Position numbers and translations under genes: made by a program. From Chanos chanos (Eukaryota > Chordata > Actinopteri > Gonorynchiformes > Chanidae): a stretch of 64,000 nucleotides of DNA. The notes beneath the pieces were generated by a model. That model was not told the DNA's origin. It saw only the letters and a program-made list of their open reading frames with translations, and ran no database searches. Positions within the stretch are counted from its first letter, which is position 1, and each line of letters starts with the position of its first letter. The stretch covers positions 16,119,366 through 16,183,365 of the forward strand of contig NC_044509.1 in NCBI RefSeq assembly GCF_902362185.1, written 5' to 3'. Of the stretch, positions 41,964-64,000 are shown in pieces.

Positions 41964-43309
41964 ATGTGCAAACATGTTGAAAATGATCAATTAAATGTTG
42001 ATGTTTACCATTTAAATATTGGTATTAAGTACAGATGTAAGCAATTGAAAAGATTTAAGCCTGTAGTGGGTCCTCACCTCCCCAGCAGAAACAATGTTTT
42101 GTCAGTATTCATCACGATGTGTCATCATGGAATGATTAGTGACTAGTGATGCTCTCAGAAGCCTGTGTCATAACTGAAGTCTGTCAAACTGAACACTCTA
42201 GAGTCAGAATCTTACAGAGGCATCTGATTGCATCACCGCAGTCACTTTACACAGCATGCCAACGTCAGTATCTTGGGGAATGTTTTTTTTTTTTTTTCAG
42301 TTTTACTGAAAACGCTGCAATACGGTTTGCATGGTTTATCCTGTCAGGAATCAGGGCAGTATGGCTTGCTTTTGAGATAGCATCAGAACATACACTTCTG
42401 GAGTCAGTCTGAATGTTTGTTTGCTTTTCTGACTGTTTTACAATCACAACTGGGGAAAAAAAGAGAGAATGTGCGTGTTGTGTTCCTAGACTGTCTCTGA
42501 TCTGAGGGATTTTTAGGCGGTGTCCATGTCAACAAACACAGCTATCACGAGCATGTGGATAATCAGTAGTTTGATGAAAGGCCATTGTTTAATAGGGTTT
42601 GTGATCGTTGTGAGTTTTGATCAGTAACACAGAGTTGTGGCCTTCTGGATCAGATTGAGCAGGGCTTCTTAACCTTATTCAGACTGAGGGAAGTACAACC
42701 AGAAATTAATGTGTGTTTTTGACAGTAGTGTAAAATGACCCAAAAGCTGCAGTGTGTGTGTGTGTGTCACTGATTAACATAATACCATCAGATCAGGACG
42801 GTGTAGAATGCACTGAAAGGGTTTGGTGTTTCTGTGCAGTGTTTGGTCACTGTATTCATTGGTGCCTGCAGCTATATACAGCATGCACCGTGTGCACGCT
42901 CCGAAGCACCACAATGTGAATTTTATTGGGATCATTTTTCATTTTTGTGTACTCTCGTTTTTAAATTTCCCTCATTTTAAGCTAAACGGGTAAAGAGTAA
43001 AGGGTTTATGATTGGCGTGACCTAAGGTTGCTCTAAACCTTTTGACAGTGCCCTGCGCTACACAGAGCAATCAAGCTTGAAAACAAATTGCGGAGTGATG
43101 ACTGTATATTGACATCTCGCGGTTACCCAGGCTGCTCTGTCACGTTGCTGGCACTAGTTTTGCCGTGACAGTGACTCCTGTATTTTCTGTTGAAATTATG
43201 TATCAGATTGCTTAAACTATGACTGAGCGGGGGCAAATAACAACCTAAAAGTCTCCTGTAGCGCAGTTAATGTATCACTTGGCGACTGTTAGTAGCATTG
43301 TTAAAACTT

Positions 43310-43518
43310 TGAAAACTAGTAAAGATGTTGCTATCAGTTGAGCGCGCCTTCGGCTGTTCATGTCGTCTGAAGACAAAGCTCCGCAATACATTGTCTGACA
43401 GTAGACTTAATGGACTTGTGCGAATGAGGATTCATCACAACAATAAGATTTTTTTTGTGGAGGCCGCTCAGCAGGAGTTCATACAACGGGTCGGCGCAAA
43501 CTTTGAATTGATAGCAAC
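43310..43518 (+). pseudogene. Relic of a hAT transposase C-terminal dimerisation domain
   Basis: The plus-strand frame from 43325 reads SVERAFGCSCRLKTKLRNTL followed by SDSRLNGLVRMRIHHN. This matches the pattern of the hAT C-terminal (Dimer_Tnp_hAT) domain seen in ZMYM1-like transposases (SVERSFSALKRIKT...RLNGL...IH). Only the last domain is visible; upstream transposase domains are absent, so this is a truncated fossil of a DNA transposon. It ends against a second hAT-like element at 43519. Confidence 0.65.
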
Positions 43519-44483
43519 CAGGGCTGGAAGTGACGAGTTACAACTACTCCCGTTACTGCAATTAAGTCTCTTTCTAGGGGTACGTGTACTCTTATGAGTA
43601 TTTTTTCAAGTCTGTAATTTCACCCTTACTTAAGTATGCATTACACTATGTAATCTGCTTTTAAAATCATAATTCGCAAGTAGGGCTACGATGAGGCATC
43701 ATTTGGCATCGCTAGACCAAATCGCATCTGCCAAAGCAAATAATACATGAGCTAGCAGATTCGTCTGGTTTCTACGCTTCCTACAATTTTGAATTATATC
43801 CGATTGACTATCAACCGATTGCAAACGGGCCAATGAAACACGGACGGAGGGAGGGGGGGCGCTCCGGCGGGCAGAGGTTTGGAAAGCTGACCACTGACCA
43901 GAACAGCAGAGGGGTTGGGAATAATTTAGGGACTGAAGATTTGGTTAAACAGCAACTAATTAAAGACAAAGGACAACGATAAAAACGGTGAAAATGAGGA
44001 AGAAAAGACGGAGGACGAGTGCCCGTGGTCGGAAAAAGGAAACCGCGTGCAAATGCACTGCAAGCATTGTTTGCCGCGTGTGGTGATGTCGGCTTGGTTT
44101 ATACTAATTACATGTGTTGTATGCAGGTTCAAAATATTTGAAGTATGCCTTGTCAGACAAAACTCTTGCTTTATCTGTATATCACTTTAGAAAATAAATT
44201 GCCTTAGTTTGATCCATTCATACCTTTTATCATTTATCAAATAAATGTGCTTTGTTGAAAGTAGCGGATCTCCCCTTTCGATTGAATGCCTACGATCGAT
44301 AATGCATTAAACATTAACAGTTAAAAAGTAACTGGTACTGTGAGTGGTTTTTGAGAAGAATGCTTTGAACTTCTACTTAAGTATTATTTAACACCAGTGG
44401 GGTTACTTGCAGTTCAGTGACATTTCAGTAATGTAACGGTGCTTGTACTTGAGTACAGATTTTCAGTGCTCTTTCTACTCCTG
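43519..44483. mobile_element. Non-autonomous hAT-like element (Tol2-like ends)
   Basis: The left end is CAGGGCTGGAAGTGACGAG; the right end, reversed, is CAGGAGTAGAAAGAGCACTG. Both subterminal regions are full of 'ttacttaagta/acttgagtac' motifs, as in Tol2 and related fish hAT elements. The flanks atagcaac (43511-43518) and ttaggaac (44484-44491) match at six of eight bases, consistent with a decayed 8-bp target duplication. An internal stretch near 44028-44085 reads W-S-E-K...C-x-x-C (CKHC), possibly a remnant BED zinc finger. The element abuts a hAT transposase relic, suggesting insertion of one hAT copy into another. Confidence 0.65.
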
Positions 44484-44910
44484 TTAGGAACGCACAGTCT
44501 TTTTATTGTTTAATGGTTGTTTTGTCATTGTATGATACTGTATTTTATGTACGAACTGGTCACGCCACGACACTCGTGTTGTTGTTCTGAGACTCTTCGG
44601 CTCAGTGATTTCTACAAGCCTGAGGTAATTTACCACAGAATTGTCCGTAATATCCGTGAGTGTTGCGACGCGCTTAGTCATTATTTTAACGAACGTCGCA
44701 GAAATAACGCCCACTGAATGACGGTGGGCGTGGCTGGCCGTAGTGTGAGTTGTGATTGTTTTGCGTACTGTGCGGCACGCCACTGATTGTTGCTTCCAGC
44801 AGTTTTATTCTGATCCATTCATTCGAATTTAGTTCGGTCACCGTTTGTCATTTGTCTGTGTTAACATACTCCACTGACTCCTTCCGCTTGAATATTCATA
44901 CACTTATTCA

Positions 44911-44916
44911 TTTATT
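44911..44916 (-). terminator. Poly(A) signal of the second MMP gene
   Basis: Plus-strand tttatt (AATAAA on the gene strand) lies about 265 bases past the stop codon at 45179-45181. Confidence 0.5.
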
Positions 44917-45178
44917 TTTCGAACCGTGACAAAGCTCATTTTACACACAGATGGACAATATAAATAAAAAATGATGTAAAAGTTACAAAGGAACTTTGCA
45001 AAAATATACAGTGCATTCTCCAGAGATAATGTACATTCATTTAAAGAACAATAATTTAAAAATAATAATAAAAAAAAAAACTACCAAAACATTTCCAAGA
45101 TAAATATATGGAATAGAATTTCAGATAAATATATGAAATAGAATTGTAGATGGTCACGGTGTGATGAAGTGAACTGCA

Positions 45179-48164
<2,986 letters not shown>

Positions 48165-48218
48165 TGTTGCTGTCTTCAGAAACAGTTGAGGTTTGTGTTG
48201 TCTTTACCATGAGTCGGG

Positions 48219-48230
48219 TTATATATATAC
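48219..48230 (-). promoter_or_regulatory. TATA box of the second MMP gene
   Basis: Minus-strand TATATATATAA lies about 60 bases upstream of the start codon, with a CRE-like TGACGTG on the plus strand just upstream near 48240. Confidence 0.65.
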
Positions 48231-48244
48231 TCCCAGAACGTGAC

Positions 48245-49252
48245 GTGTTGAGCAATAACTGATGCTGTCATTGGTCTGTGGTTTTTAGTTACTAGGATGG
48301 GGGTGACAATAATGAGGAAGTTTCATGACAAAGGGTCATGGTTATCAGTAAATTATTCACGCATCTATTGATTATTCTAAGACGTTTATTCATTGTGTCT
48401 TGTTTGAGGATTTTTGAAAAGGTGCCTATGTTCACTGTGAGACATTTCCTGTTTGTCTGCTTGGTAACTGTATCCTCTGGGTACTTTTCCAGTGTAGTGG
48501 AATAATCTAAATTTTCGTCTAAATCAAAATTAAATCTTAGTCATAAACAATTACTGCTCCTGTAGCAGACTGAAGTGTTTTCAGTACAGTATGATTTGGT
48601 AGATATTTGTTTTGACTTTGTTAAATGATGTAGTAATGAATTACACTTTACAAATTTTAATCTCATTTGAAGTCGAGTGTTCCTACTATCCAGTGCAAGA
48701 TTGTTCGATGCCACATGACAAGGACATTGATGAGGTTAATAATGACTGTTGATAAGAAGATGGGATTTTTTTATATGAAAATGGAGAAATTTTCCTGAAT
48801 TACTTGGACTACAGTGATGAGACCAGAGGGAAACACTCAGGTTAATTGAGTTCTTCACAAACGCTGCCCAAGGGAATGGACTCCGTGAGAAAAAGGCAAG
48901 ACCTGTCTTGCCAAAATCGTGAGTCAAGAAAGAGACAAAACTGAGAAGATAATGAGACAGACGAAAATCACTCTTGTCATCTCTAGGTGATGCTTACAGG
49001 CGTAAAATATGAGTCAGGGGTTACGTGTCCTATAAGTGTCTGATTGATGTGTTTTTTAAAGGAAAAATTTCCCTTCTCTTAAAACACGCAGAATCACAGG
49101 CTTAGTGCATTTTTCCCTTTTTTTCCATTTCCAATTACACCATAATCTGTATGACACTCCCAAATGACAGTCATCTGGGAATTCTGAACCGAAGCTTGAC
49201 AGTCAGGCTCTCTGACTTGGCCGGAAGCATCCCCACACACACACACATATAC

Positions 49253-49304
<52 letters not shown>

Positions 49305-49869
49305 AAACAAACAAACACACACATGCACACACACACGTACTGATTGTGTATATAATTCCACCACAAACTGCTCCCATGCTGTGCATTTTGTTCATTGGAT
49401 TAAAAATATCTTAACTGCAAAGTGTCAGGTAAAGTCCCAGGTAACCGTAGTCAAGGCTCAAGATGAAACTTTTAAGAATCACATCCCAAATTTTAATTTA
49501 AACCAACTGCTGGCTTCAAACTGAATTTGATAACTCTCAGATCCTGTAGTTGCATTGGGAAAGCTGTGTTTATGATTAATATTGTTAGAGTTATTGTCGC
49601 CCATTGATAGAACCTCAAAGAAACACATGGAGAGATCGAAGGTTTAGCCAAACACATGACCGGAACCGAGCTTACTGTACATACACATCCCGAGCAGAAT
49701 TATCACATGATTAAAGGAAATAGGTCATTAGGTCACTTTTCAAATGGAATTGAGGCCACTTGAGTGTAGGGATCGTGACCCAATGCTGTGTCATACTTTG
49801 TCTGCATAGGTACCACCCATGTATTAATTTTCAATATATTATCTTTGCCAGCTCAAGAGGAAAGAGAGA

Positions 49870-49906
<37 letters not shown>

Positions 49907-52900
49907 TGAAGCTGTGTAAAAAGTGTTTGAAGTTATAAAAATTGTGACTCAAGTCGAAACCGTGTCCAAGGAAAGAAGATCTGCCCAAGGAGATAAGAAC
50001 AGTTGACAAGAGTATTTTGTCATGAAAGAACCAGTGAGCCGTCACACTAGACACGCTAGACTGCGTACGAAGGCTAATAAAAGTGTGTATTATATGCATA
50101 TGAGAGCAGAGGCTCTCGTAAAAGAAACCGGAAAGAGTTGCAAACCCGCTGCCTCATGCAAAACCTTTTTGGAAATCCCACTGAATCATCACAGTGCACA
50201 TGACAATAGCTAATTTCGCTTAGTCACCCCACCCATTCAGTTCTTCCACCTCTTCACTTGAGTGTGATGAGTCATTCATCATCAAAACACCACCATTCAT
50301 TATTTGGGTTTTGTTTTGTTTTGTTTTGAATGATGTCCTTATAAGGCAGCAATAATTCTGTTTCATGTGTGTAAAAAAACTGTGTAATTTTTTACACTTG
50401 TAATGCAGGGATAGTAATGCCATTCAGACAATGACTGGATGAACCATTCAAGGCTTTTGTAATGAAGTCTATGAAGGTCTCTATATGTACATACATGTTG
50501 TGGAATGCGGAGAGTTTGGATGATCCAGTTTTCCTTTGGGAATGTTTGAATAAATGCATTTAGAGTATTTGAATTGACTGATTTTCTGTGCCAGTAAAAA
50601 CATTGTCTTGGATAGGATGAAAGAGAGGGGAACTTGGTATGGCTGTGATGGCATTGGACAGAAGTGTCTCTTCCTTTTACAGAGAAGAAAACTCTTTATG
50701 TGTTGCTCACAAATTACTGTTTGCTGGTTGTTGGTCATGACTGGGTATACGGATGGATGGATGGATGGATGGATGGATGGATGATTATAAGCACAAATCA
50801 TCTCATTGTGGACCACTAAGGTGAAACTGTTTATGGACCAGTGAGGTAAAACTGCAAATTAATGTTTTTTTCCTAATGTTTCTACCTTACATTTTTAAGA
50901 TGTTTTTGGCCATTCCACTGCATAATGACCTTCAGAACAGAACTGAGCAATGATCAGAGGGGTCACTTCTTTTTACGTATGTATGTATTTATGTATGTAT
51001 TTATTTACTTATTTATTATTAGATGGAAAAGAAACCTTGTAATGTCAGATATCAAAATGAATTCATCTTAAGAGTTCATGCTGACACAGACTGAAAGAAC
51101 AGGTTTGTCCAGTTTGAAAGGAGGAGCTTCCTGACGGCATGCTTTGAAGGCAATGACATTGTCCTGCATCACTGTGTGATTTATGATTAGGAAATATCTG
51201 CGTGAGAAATGTGATAATGTGACCCCTTATGTCTTCTGAAAATTATTCATGTAACTAATCAAAGAAATGAAATATAGGCGAAAATAATCATGAAGTCATT
51301 GGTAAGCTGGTTGGTTTAAGAAAAATAACGATGATTTGCATGTTTTAAAGGATGTTCTCTTGCTCTAAAGGGAGTAGCTTCCCGTAATTTCTTCCCTCAG
51401 GCAAAAATAATATTAGTCTGCCGGTCTTCACCACGGATCATTCCAGAATGAGCGTCCTAATAATGATCACACTCATGACTGCGTGTGAGAATGTGTCACT
51501 CAGAATTTTACTGAGTTGCAAAATGATTGTGGTACAGAATCAGAGGAACTTGGTGAAATATTTCCAGATTTATTCTCTGAGGTTGAAAAAAAAAAAAGAT
51601 CCATGTTATCATTCTAAATATCATGTTGAATGGAGAGTATGAGCAATGGTTTTGTAATTTTCTGAATCTCTTTGTAATGCCTGCTTGCACACCTGACCAG
51701 AGTACTGAACACTGTATCTGTGTGTGGTGTTTTATGGATGGGGAGACAGAGACAGATAAGTCCCTGTTGGCTAACTACAGGAGAAGAGTGTTGGGTAACT
51801 CGGAAGCCTGACCATGGGCAGAGATCCTGTCAGAAAAACACTCCGGAGAAGACTTCAGACCTCACACTCCCTTCTGACCGAGTACTCAGGACGTAATCTT
51901 TTTGTTTGCTTGATTTTGTTTGATCAAGTTTGTACACTTTTTGTTGTTGTTGTTGTTGTTGTTGCTGTTGTTGTTTTATATGGCCCACTGACTGACTTTA
52001 TTTAGAGGTAATTAATGTACAAACACTCCTTTTCATTTACCCTTTGTCTCCTGTGTCTCTCATATGAACAGATTATGTAGTGTAAATAATGCTCTCAATG
52101 GGCAGGCAGTGTGAAATAAAAACAAATCTAAAGGTAATAATTGTTCTTTATTTCTGTACACCAAGGCCAACAGATGAGTTTGTATCAGATTATTGTAGCA
52201 AGATATTATAGCCATTGAAATTTGGAACACAAATGATCGGTTCCCTCAGGATCTGATATGCTTGAGTCTTTTCACCTGACATTTACACAAAGTTCTGATT
52301 GCTGAGCTTTCAGATGTTTACTTTGCTTCTATAGTAATACTTGAAAGTCATAAATACAATGAATATAAACTATAAATGTAATCTGGAAAAAAAATACCTG
52401 AAAATTAAAGCAAAAACTAAAGAATTGTTATGCACTCACAGGTTCAGATTACGAACTGCACTGTACTTCAAGAACTTAATGTTTTAGGGTTTAATTATTT
52501 ATCACAGTGCAATAATAAAGCGGCTTTTGTTGCAATCACTATTTCCACATGTTTTCTGTAGCCAGCTACTCTCTGGTGAATGATGTACACTGAGAGAATA
52601 AAACAAACATTACAACACTTCCTTTCAATTTTGTTCTTGTAATAAAATGATTTATGATTTTTGTAAGCCCGGTAGTACAGATACAGAGAGAGCTGTGCCG
52701 AGCATCAAATTTGCAGTGGAAGCCGCCGATATTTACGTGTGATGGAAAAGAACAGAGTCTCTTAGTCTTGGCCATGGAGGGGCAGTGTTGTTCCTTCTAA
52801 TGGGTGACAGACTAGCTGTGCTGAAACTCCTGGGGAAAACAAGCTCGCACTTGAGCAGAACAGTAAGCCAAGAAAGTTTAACCAAAGATCTGCTAATGTA

Positions 52901-54399
52901 TTTTTGCTGAGGAATATAAAATCTGTGAGGGCTCAAATCTCTGCAGAACTTCACCAGTTGAAGAGGAACACCTTGAGCTGTAGTCTGACAGTGCCAAATA
53001 TTAAAGTTTAGGGGAAAAAACATTTTGGGAAACATTCCAAGGTCAAATATGCTTCTATCACAAGCCGGTGGACAAAATATTGGCGTGCCGTGTGTTTGTA
53101 AGTCATGGAGACGTTCACGTTCCAACCTAATAAAACTACTAATACATGAGTAGAGTCGTTAAGGCTAGAGATATGCTAAAACTATAATGAATGATGAAGA
53201 CACTTCCTTAAAACGACAATCCTTATGTCTAGACAGTTGGGGCTCGGACGGAAGTCGGCGTTATTACACTGAGGTGTTGACCGTGATGTCACACTCGGAT
53301 ACAATCAATCGATTCAGGTCCTAACTCTTCAGTGAATTACATAGCTATTTCAGTCTCCAGTTAGGAATCTGATTAACAAGATTAACGTTCTTCAAGAATC
53401 AGCATATTCTGAGGCGAAAGTTCTATATACCATTTGGAAACCATTGGAGAGTGTTTTATCTAAGGACATACGAAATGACTAGCAATGTTGACAAACAAAA
53501 AATTTACACAACACTGAGTTGCACACAGTTCAGAGTTGTCCTCTTTAATGGCAGTACTCCAAAGTGTAATGTAACGTAACTCTAGGAAAACTTGCCTCCT
53601 GTCATGTCTTTATTTCTACTGAGTATATCACATTACCCGAAGTTCGTAAAATTGTCAAGATTCAAGTCATGATGTAATTGCGATTAGGCAGTATGAGGTG
53701 GCCTGGGGGAAATGTCGCTAATTCCTCCACTCAGGTCTGAAATACATTGATTTTTGCGTGTATTTTACGCATAATTTAACATGCCTGTCTGGTTATCTGT
53801 TTCTTCAAACTGAGAAATCATTTTGAAAAAGCTCTCTTTTAAATATTACTGCTGATTAATCATTGATAGGCTGTAGTTTAGATTTTAGAGTACATGATTA
53901 ACAAGAAATAATGATTATTCGTCAAATATGCCGTATTGTTCGGTAATATTGTTGGTGTTGTGCTTTTGTGGTAACAGCTGTTGTATGTTGATTTTAAAAC
54001 CGGTGTGGTAAACGTTATAATTGTTGTATTTTGCGGTCGAACCATTGAGCAGATCATATCTTTAACAAAAACAAAGACGCAGCATCGTTTTGTCTTATCC
54101 GTAAGGCTGATTTCTGCTATAGGCTACAGCGGGATTTCGAAAAATATGATTGCAATCATGTTTTTAAAAACAAAGACGTCATTAATATCACGAGATGGAA
54201 GAATGAACAAATGAGCGTTCGTTCGAATACATCAATGCTGTGACACCTTCGGTCAAATACAGTTAAATTCATTTGAAAGTTATCCGATCAATTAGATCGT
54301 TTTAGCCCATAAATTCCTTTTTTTCTAGCTTCAAGACTGGCCCTAAACGCGTGCAGATCTTGCCGCCCAAATCGGTCTTTAATTTCCTCTCTCACCCCT

Positions 54400-54431
<32 letters not shown>

Positions 54432-54650
54432 TTTCTTTTTCACGTGTGTGGATGTTTCAGCAAGCTGAGGACAGGGACTAATGAAAGTGATGGACTAACG
54501 GCTAATGTCTGTTCCATGTAATGAACATAAACAGTCGAGAACAGTCTTGAATGATCATAACATTGCAAAACTGGAGCACCAAAAAAAAAAAAAAAAAAAA
54601 ATTATAAATAAAAAATAAAAATCTCCCAGACAATTTAAATCCAAAATGCC
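48245..54650. other. Intergenic between MMP genes 2 and 3, no gene seen
   Basis: About 6.4 kb with no recognisable exon. Simple repeats: (CA)n about 49232-49335, (GA)n about 49860-49905, (GGAT)n about 50752-50783, TATG/TTAT block about 50977-51020, (TTG)n about 51940-51976, (CTTTTT)n about 54395-54441 and poly-A about 54581-54601. The largest open frame (52733-53125, minus) has no domain signal. Confidence 0.55.
49232..49335. repeat. (CA)n microsatellite
   Basis: Long CA run with ATAC and CAAA interruptions; open in several frames as a result. Confidence 0.93.
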
Positions 54651-54659
54651 CTTCATATA

Positions 54660-54665
54660 TTTATT
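54660..54665 (-). terminator. Poly(A) signal of the third MMP gene
   Basis: Plus-strand tttatt (AATAAA on the gene strand), about 195 bases past the stop codon at 54861-54863. Confidence 0.6.
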
Positions 54666-54860
54666 ATCAAGAAAAAGCAGTTACACATATTAAGACATGT
54701 TCAATTAATAATTTAAATTAAAATCTGACACTTATTTAAAAACAACAGTAGAAAATACAAAATAATATTTAAATATATCTTCAATAACTTAAACAGACTT
54801 TCAACTGAATATGCATCAGAGACTCCACAACTGATTCATGGGCAGAGTTTTTCCAGATGC

Positions 54861-57737
<2,877 letters not shown>

Positions 57738-57784
57738 CTTGCAGTTTTCTGTAAGAAACTGTTGCTGTTGGTGTTTTGATCTGT

Positions 57785-57859
57785 CCTTTATATACACTTG
57801 TAGGTTCACGTATTGAGCAACACAGAGGTGTGTCACCAGCACAATTACTCCATGACTCA
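57785..57859 (-). promoter_or_regulatory. Promoter of the third MMP gene: TATA box and AP-1 site
   Basis: TATATAAAG (57786-57794, minus) lies about 50 bases upstream of the ATG. A consensus AP-1 site TGACTCA (57853-57859) lies about 60 bases further upstream. This TATA plus proximal AP-1 arrangement is the classic layout of cytokine- and phorbol-inducible MMP promoters. Confidence 0.7.
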
Positions 57860-57869
57860 ACATTCGTAA

Positions 57870-59800
57870 CATAGGAAATTGAAGGTTTGACAGCTCTTCT
57901 GTTATAAAGTCTTTCAGACTGATAAGAACTTTTATGATTATTGAATTCAATATTAACTTTTAACACTAGTTATAATATTAGTTTTTAATATTAGTAATAA
58001 AAGTTATTCATTTTTATGGTACATAAAAAAAAATCATTGTTAGACCCAGGCCGGTCGTGAGAAAAGTCGATTTTGGTGAGGAAAATGTAGGCATTAGTTT
58101 TCGCGTTTCAGTCGCGGTTTTTCCTACGAAGATTTTTGCTTTTGCTATTGATCTTGTTTATTTTAGGTCTGGTGTTTACAAATTACTCCCATTTTTCCAC
58201 AGAAGGGGGAAAGACAAAAAGAAAAGAAAAGAAAAAAAAAGGTTTTGATGCTTTATCTGCTTTATGTGTCTATTTTCTCTAGTTTCTCTGCCTCAGGTTT
58301 TGAGTCAATATAACATTTTACATCATTTGAATTATTATTATTATAACTCTTATTTTTCTCATGAAGATGAGATATTGTGAGCATTGTTCATCATTCTAAC
58401 ATTGATTATGAATCTTTGGCCACACAGTCAGTTTTATCATCACTGTACTTCATCACAGCTAAGATCATTATTGAAGAATAAAAATCTCATTATGTTGTCA
58501 GTGTAAAAAAACCCCAAAAAAACAACAGTTTACCCAAAGTGTTTAAATTCCACAGACTCCATGCTCAACTGAATGTATTATGCTTCAGTTTAAAAGACTG
58601 ATTTGGATGTTTCAGACTTGTGTTTGAGGGCTTTCAGGGACTGGAAAAATCCGCTCTTTGAAATGACAGGTTTAAAACTTGCTCCAGGGCACATTTCCAA
58701 ATCCATGACTGGGATTACACACAGGGCTTGGGAATTCCCTAGACTTGGTTAGGAAATAGACTTTGGACCATGTCCGTGACGTCCGTTGTAACGGTTATGT
58801 CCAGTGGGGTGAGAACATTATTCTTCATGTCATTTTTTATTTTTATTTTTTGTCTGATAAGGTTGGTATCTTGAATATGGTACTGTGTTGTTTGGCTAAA
58901 TGGTCACTAATTGGTGTAAATCTCTCTTCCCCATTCCTGATTGTCTAATTAATGCCATCTGTTGACAGGAACGCTAAAATAGACCTGCTATTCTTTGCTC
59001 TGATGATGGCAAGTTCAGCTGATATCAGTAGCAATGGGTTCAGCAACCTTTTTTTTAAAAATTGATTTATTAATTTTTAAAATTCTCCTGGTATGGATAA
59101 GCAAAGGTAGACACTTAAATATTCATTAAAAAAAAATAAGAAAGCTTAGGGTTTTACACATGTCCGGGAAGTTTGCTCCTCTCTATAATTTTCTTCTGCT
59201 AAGTAAGACTTATATCCGTAGAGAAATCAGATTTTTACAACATTCTGGAGCTCCTCAAACAATCCCAACCTGTCTTTTGTTAAGATGTAGGTTGTGTCTC
59301 AGGCCAGAGTGAAATGTGTCTTTTACAAATAAGAGGACAACTGAGCCAATCTTACAAACAAACAAACAAATAAACAAAAACTCTTTAATGTCATTATAAA
59401 AGCCATTAAACAAAGCAAGTATATCAATTAAAAAAAAAAAATTAAAAATTGTCTTACGGGGTGGGGGGAGGGGGTTGTTATTATTTTCTTGCATTCAAAA
59501 GAAAAGTAAAAACATTTTGAAATGCACCACAAATTCTTAAACTTATTGAGAAACAGGGTTGCTTGAGCTGGTGTTGCGCTCCACAGTAAACAATGCAATG
59601 TATTTTGAGTGAAAGACATGAGCACATTTCCTCGATGTCATCAGCGCTGAACAAAACTGGTTTACAGCTGGACTGTGTAGACATACTGTATGATGCAACC
59701 ATGTGTCTGTGAGCCCACTTTACGCTCCGATGATGAAATGCTTTCAGACATGAAAGATTTCTCCTTTTTAAACATCTCCGTACGGGCTCTGCAGCTCATG
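57870..59800. other. Intergenic between MMP genes 3 and 4, including the likely 3' UTR of gene 4
   Basis: No coding signal. A candidate AATAAA (tttatt on plus, 59066-59071) lies about 740 bases past the stop of the fourth MMP gene; a nearer ATTAAA-type signal near 59383 is also possible. Confidence 0.5.
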
Positions 59801-59807
59801 TCCTCTA

Positions 59808-63569
<3,762 letters not shown>

Positions 63570-63819
63570 CTGAAACAAGAGTATGTGTCGTTCAGTTACT
63601 GGACTGAGAGTCTGACTCCGTGGATAGATACCTGAAGCTGGAACGCGCCATGCCGATGACAGTTGTTGGGGTATTGTATTCATAACGTCAGTGATTATCT
63701 GAAGCAGTCACAGAAAATCTTTACTAAGGTACAAAGACAGTCTTCATCAGCAGTCAACACAGAGCCTACAAAGTTTGAGCCTATGGAACATTGTCTCAGT
63801 GATGTACTGAAACCACACA

Positions 63820-63962
63820 CAGACCTTGAGGTAGTTCTTGGCACTCGCTTTCATGTACTAAGATGTGTTGATTTAAGCTTATTCGATTTGCTCTTTTCTA
63901 AGCTGCTTTGGACAAAAGCATCTTCCAGATGACCAAACACAAATGTAAATGTAAACATAAAT
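63820..63962. mobile_element. SINE/LINE tail relic
   Basis: 'aagctgctttggacaaaagc' near 63900, followed by 'atcttccagatgaccaaa' and AAATGTAAATGTAAA, is the well-known 3' tail shared by fish SINEs and their partner LINEs (typically gttgctttggataaaagcgtctgctaaatgaataaatgtaaatg). The 5' boundary is uncertain. It lies in the putative intron 1 of the fourth MMP gene. Confidence 0.65.
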
Positions 63963-64000
63963 ATACTTCAAGGCTTTTGACACTTCAAGGCTTTTTCAGC

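Larger units (their letters stand above)
40104..43300. other. Intergenic between MMP genes 1 and 2, no gene seen
   Basis: No exon is recognised. Contents are a 15-bp perfect hairpin (40683-40715), an (ATT)n(AAT)n palindromic microsatellite (about 41468-41534), an imperfect 61-bp tandem duplication (41642-41762) and (CA)n (about 41933-41962). Confidence 0.55.

Noticed and set aside
52733-53125. 130-residue minus-strand frame between MMP genes 2 and 3
   Set aside because: No recognisable motif, no promoter or splice context, and a composition like the surrounding intergenic DNA.
63570-63683. In-frame extension of MMP exon 2 upstream to an ATG
   Set aside because: The extension lacks a signal peptide and crosses a good acceptor (tttcag) at 63570; a separate signal-peptide exon as in the three neighbours is more likely.

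Overview
The window looks like a piece of nuclear genome from a ray-finned (teleost) fish. It has multi-exon, GT-AG-spliced vertebrate genes, dense (CA)n, (TATA)n and (CT)n microsatellites, long minisatellites, fish-type hAT and MITE repeats, and the fish SINE/LINE tail 'gctttggayaaaagcatct'. There is no operon-like organisation, rRNA, CRISPR array or phage-like content. Exon boundaries below were read by eye from splice sites, frame continuity and protein-family knowledge; no alignment was run.

Layout. (1) 1-20.7 kb is gene-poor. It holds a likely first coding exon with a signal peptide on the minus strand (2422-2464) under a CpG-enriched stretch, three large minisatellites (6.55-7.0, 7.0-7.5 and 9.78-11.34 kb), a foldback MITE at 17.76 kb, and several promoter- or enhancer-like islands. 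(2) 20.8-26.9 kb, minus strand: a complete tmprss2 gene in 13 coding exons (472 aa: transmembrane segment, LDLa, SRCR, trypsin-like protease). (3) 29.95-36.3 kb, minus strand: complete acat1 in 12 coding exons (420 aa mitochondrial acetoacetyl-CoA thiolase), with a near-textbook hAT MITE in one intron. (4) 36.7-64 kb, minus strand: a tandem cluster of four secreted matrix metalloproteinase genes. Three are complete 10-exon genes (490, 471 and 468 aa); the fourth is complete from exon 2 onward, with exon 1 apparently past the right edge. All have propeptide, catalytic domain, hinge and hemopexin domain. They match the collagenase/stromelysin group that lies near ACAT1 on human chromosome 11q22. 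A signal-peptide exon consistent with another 11q22 gene, PDGFD, would fit the same linkage group, but that call is weak.

All recognised genes lie on the minus strand. They have no shared pathway: the MMPs and TMPRSS2 are extracellular or cell-surface proteases, and ACAT1 is a ketone-body and isoleucine catabolic enzyme. Tandem duplication explains the MMP cluster, and the second and third copies seem to have exchanged exon 3 by gene conversion.

The most unusual signals are two minisatellites whose repeat unit contains a splice site. One, in tmprss2, copies the 3' acceptor and the first codons of a protease exon seven times in a 51-bp, frame-preserving unit. The other, in the rightmost MMP, copies the 5' donor of exon 6 in a 21-bp, frame-preserving unit. 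Both could produce in-frame exon length variants.
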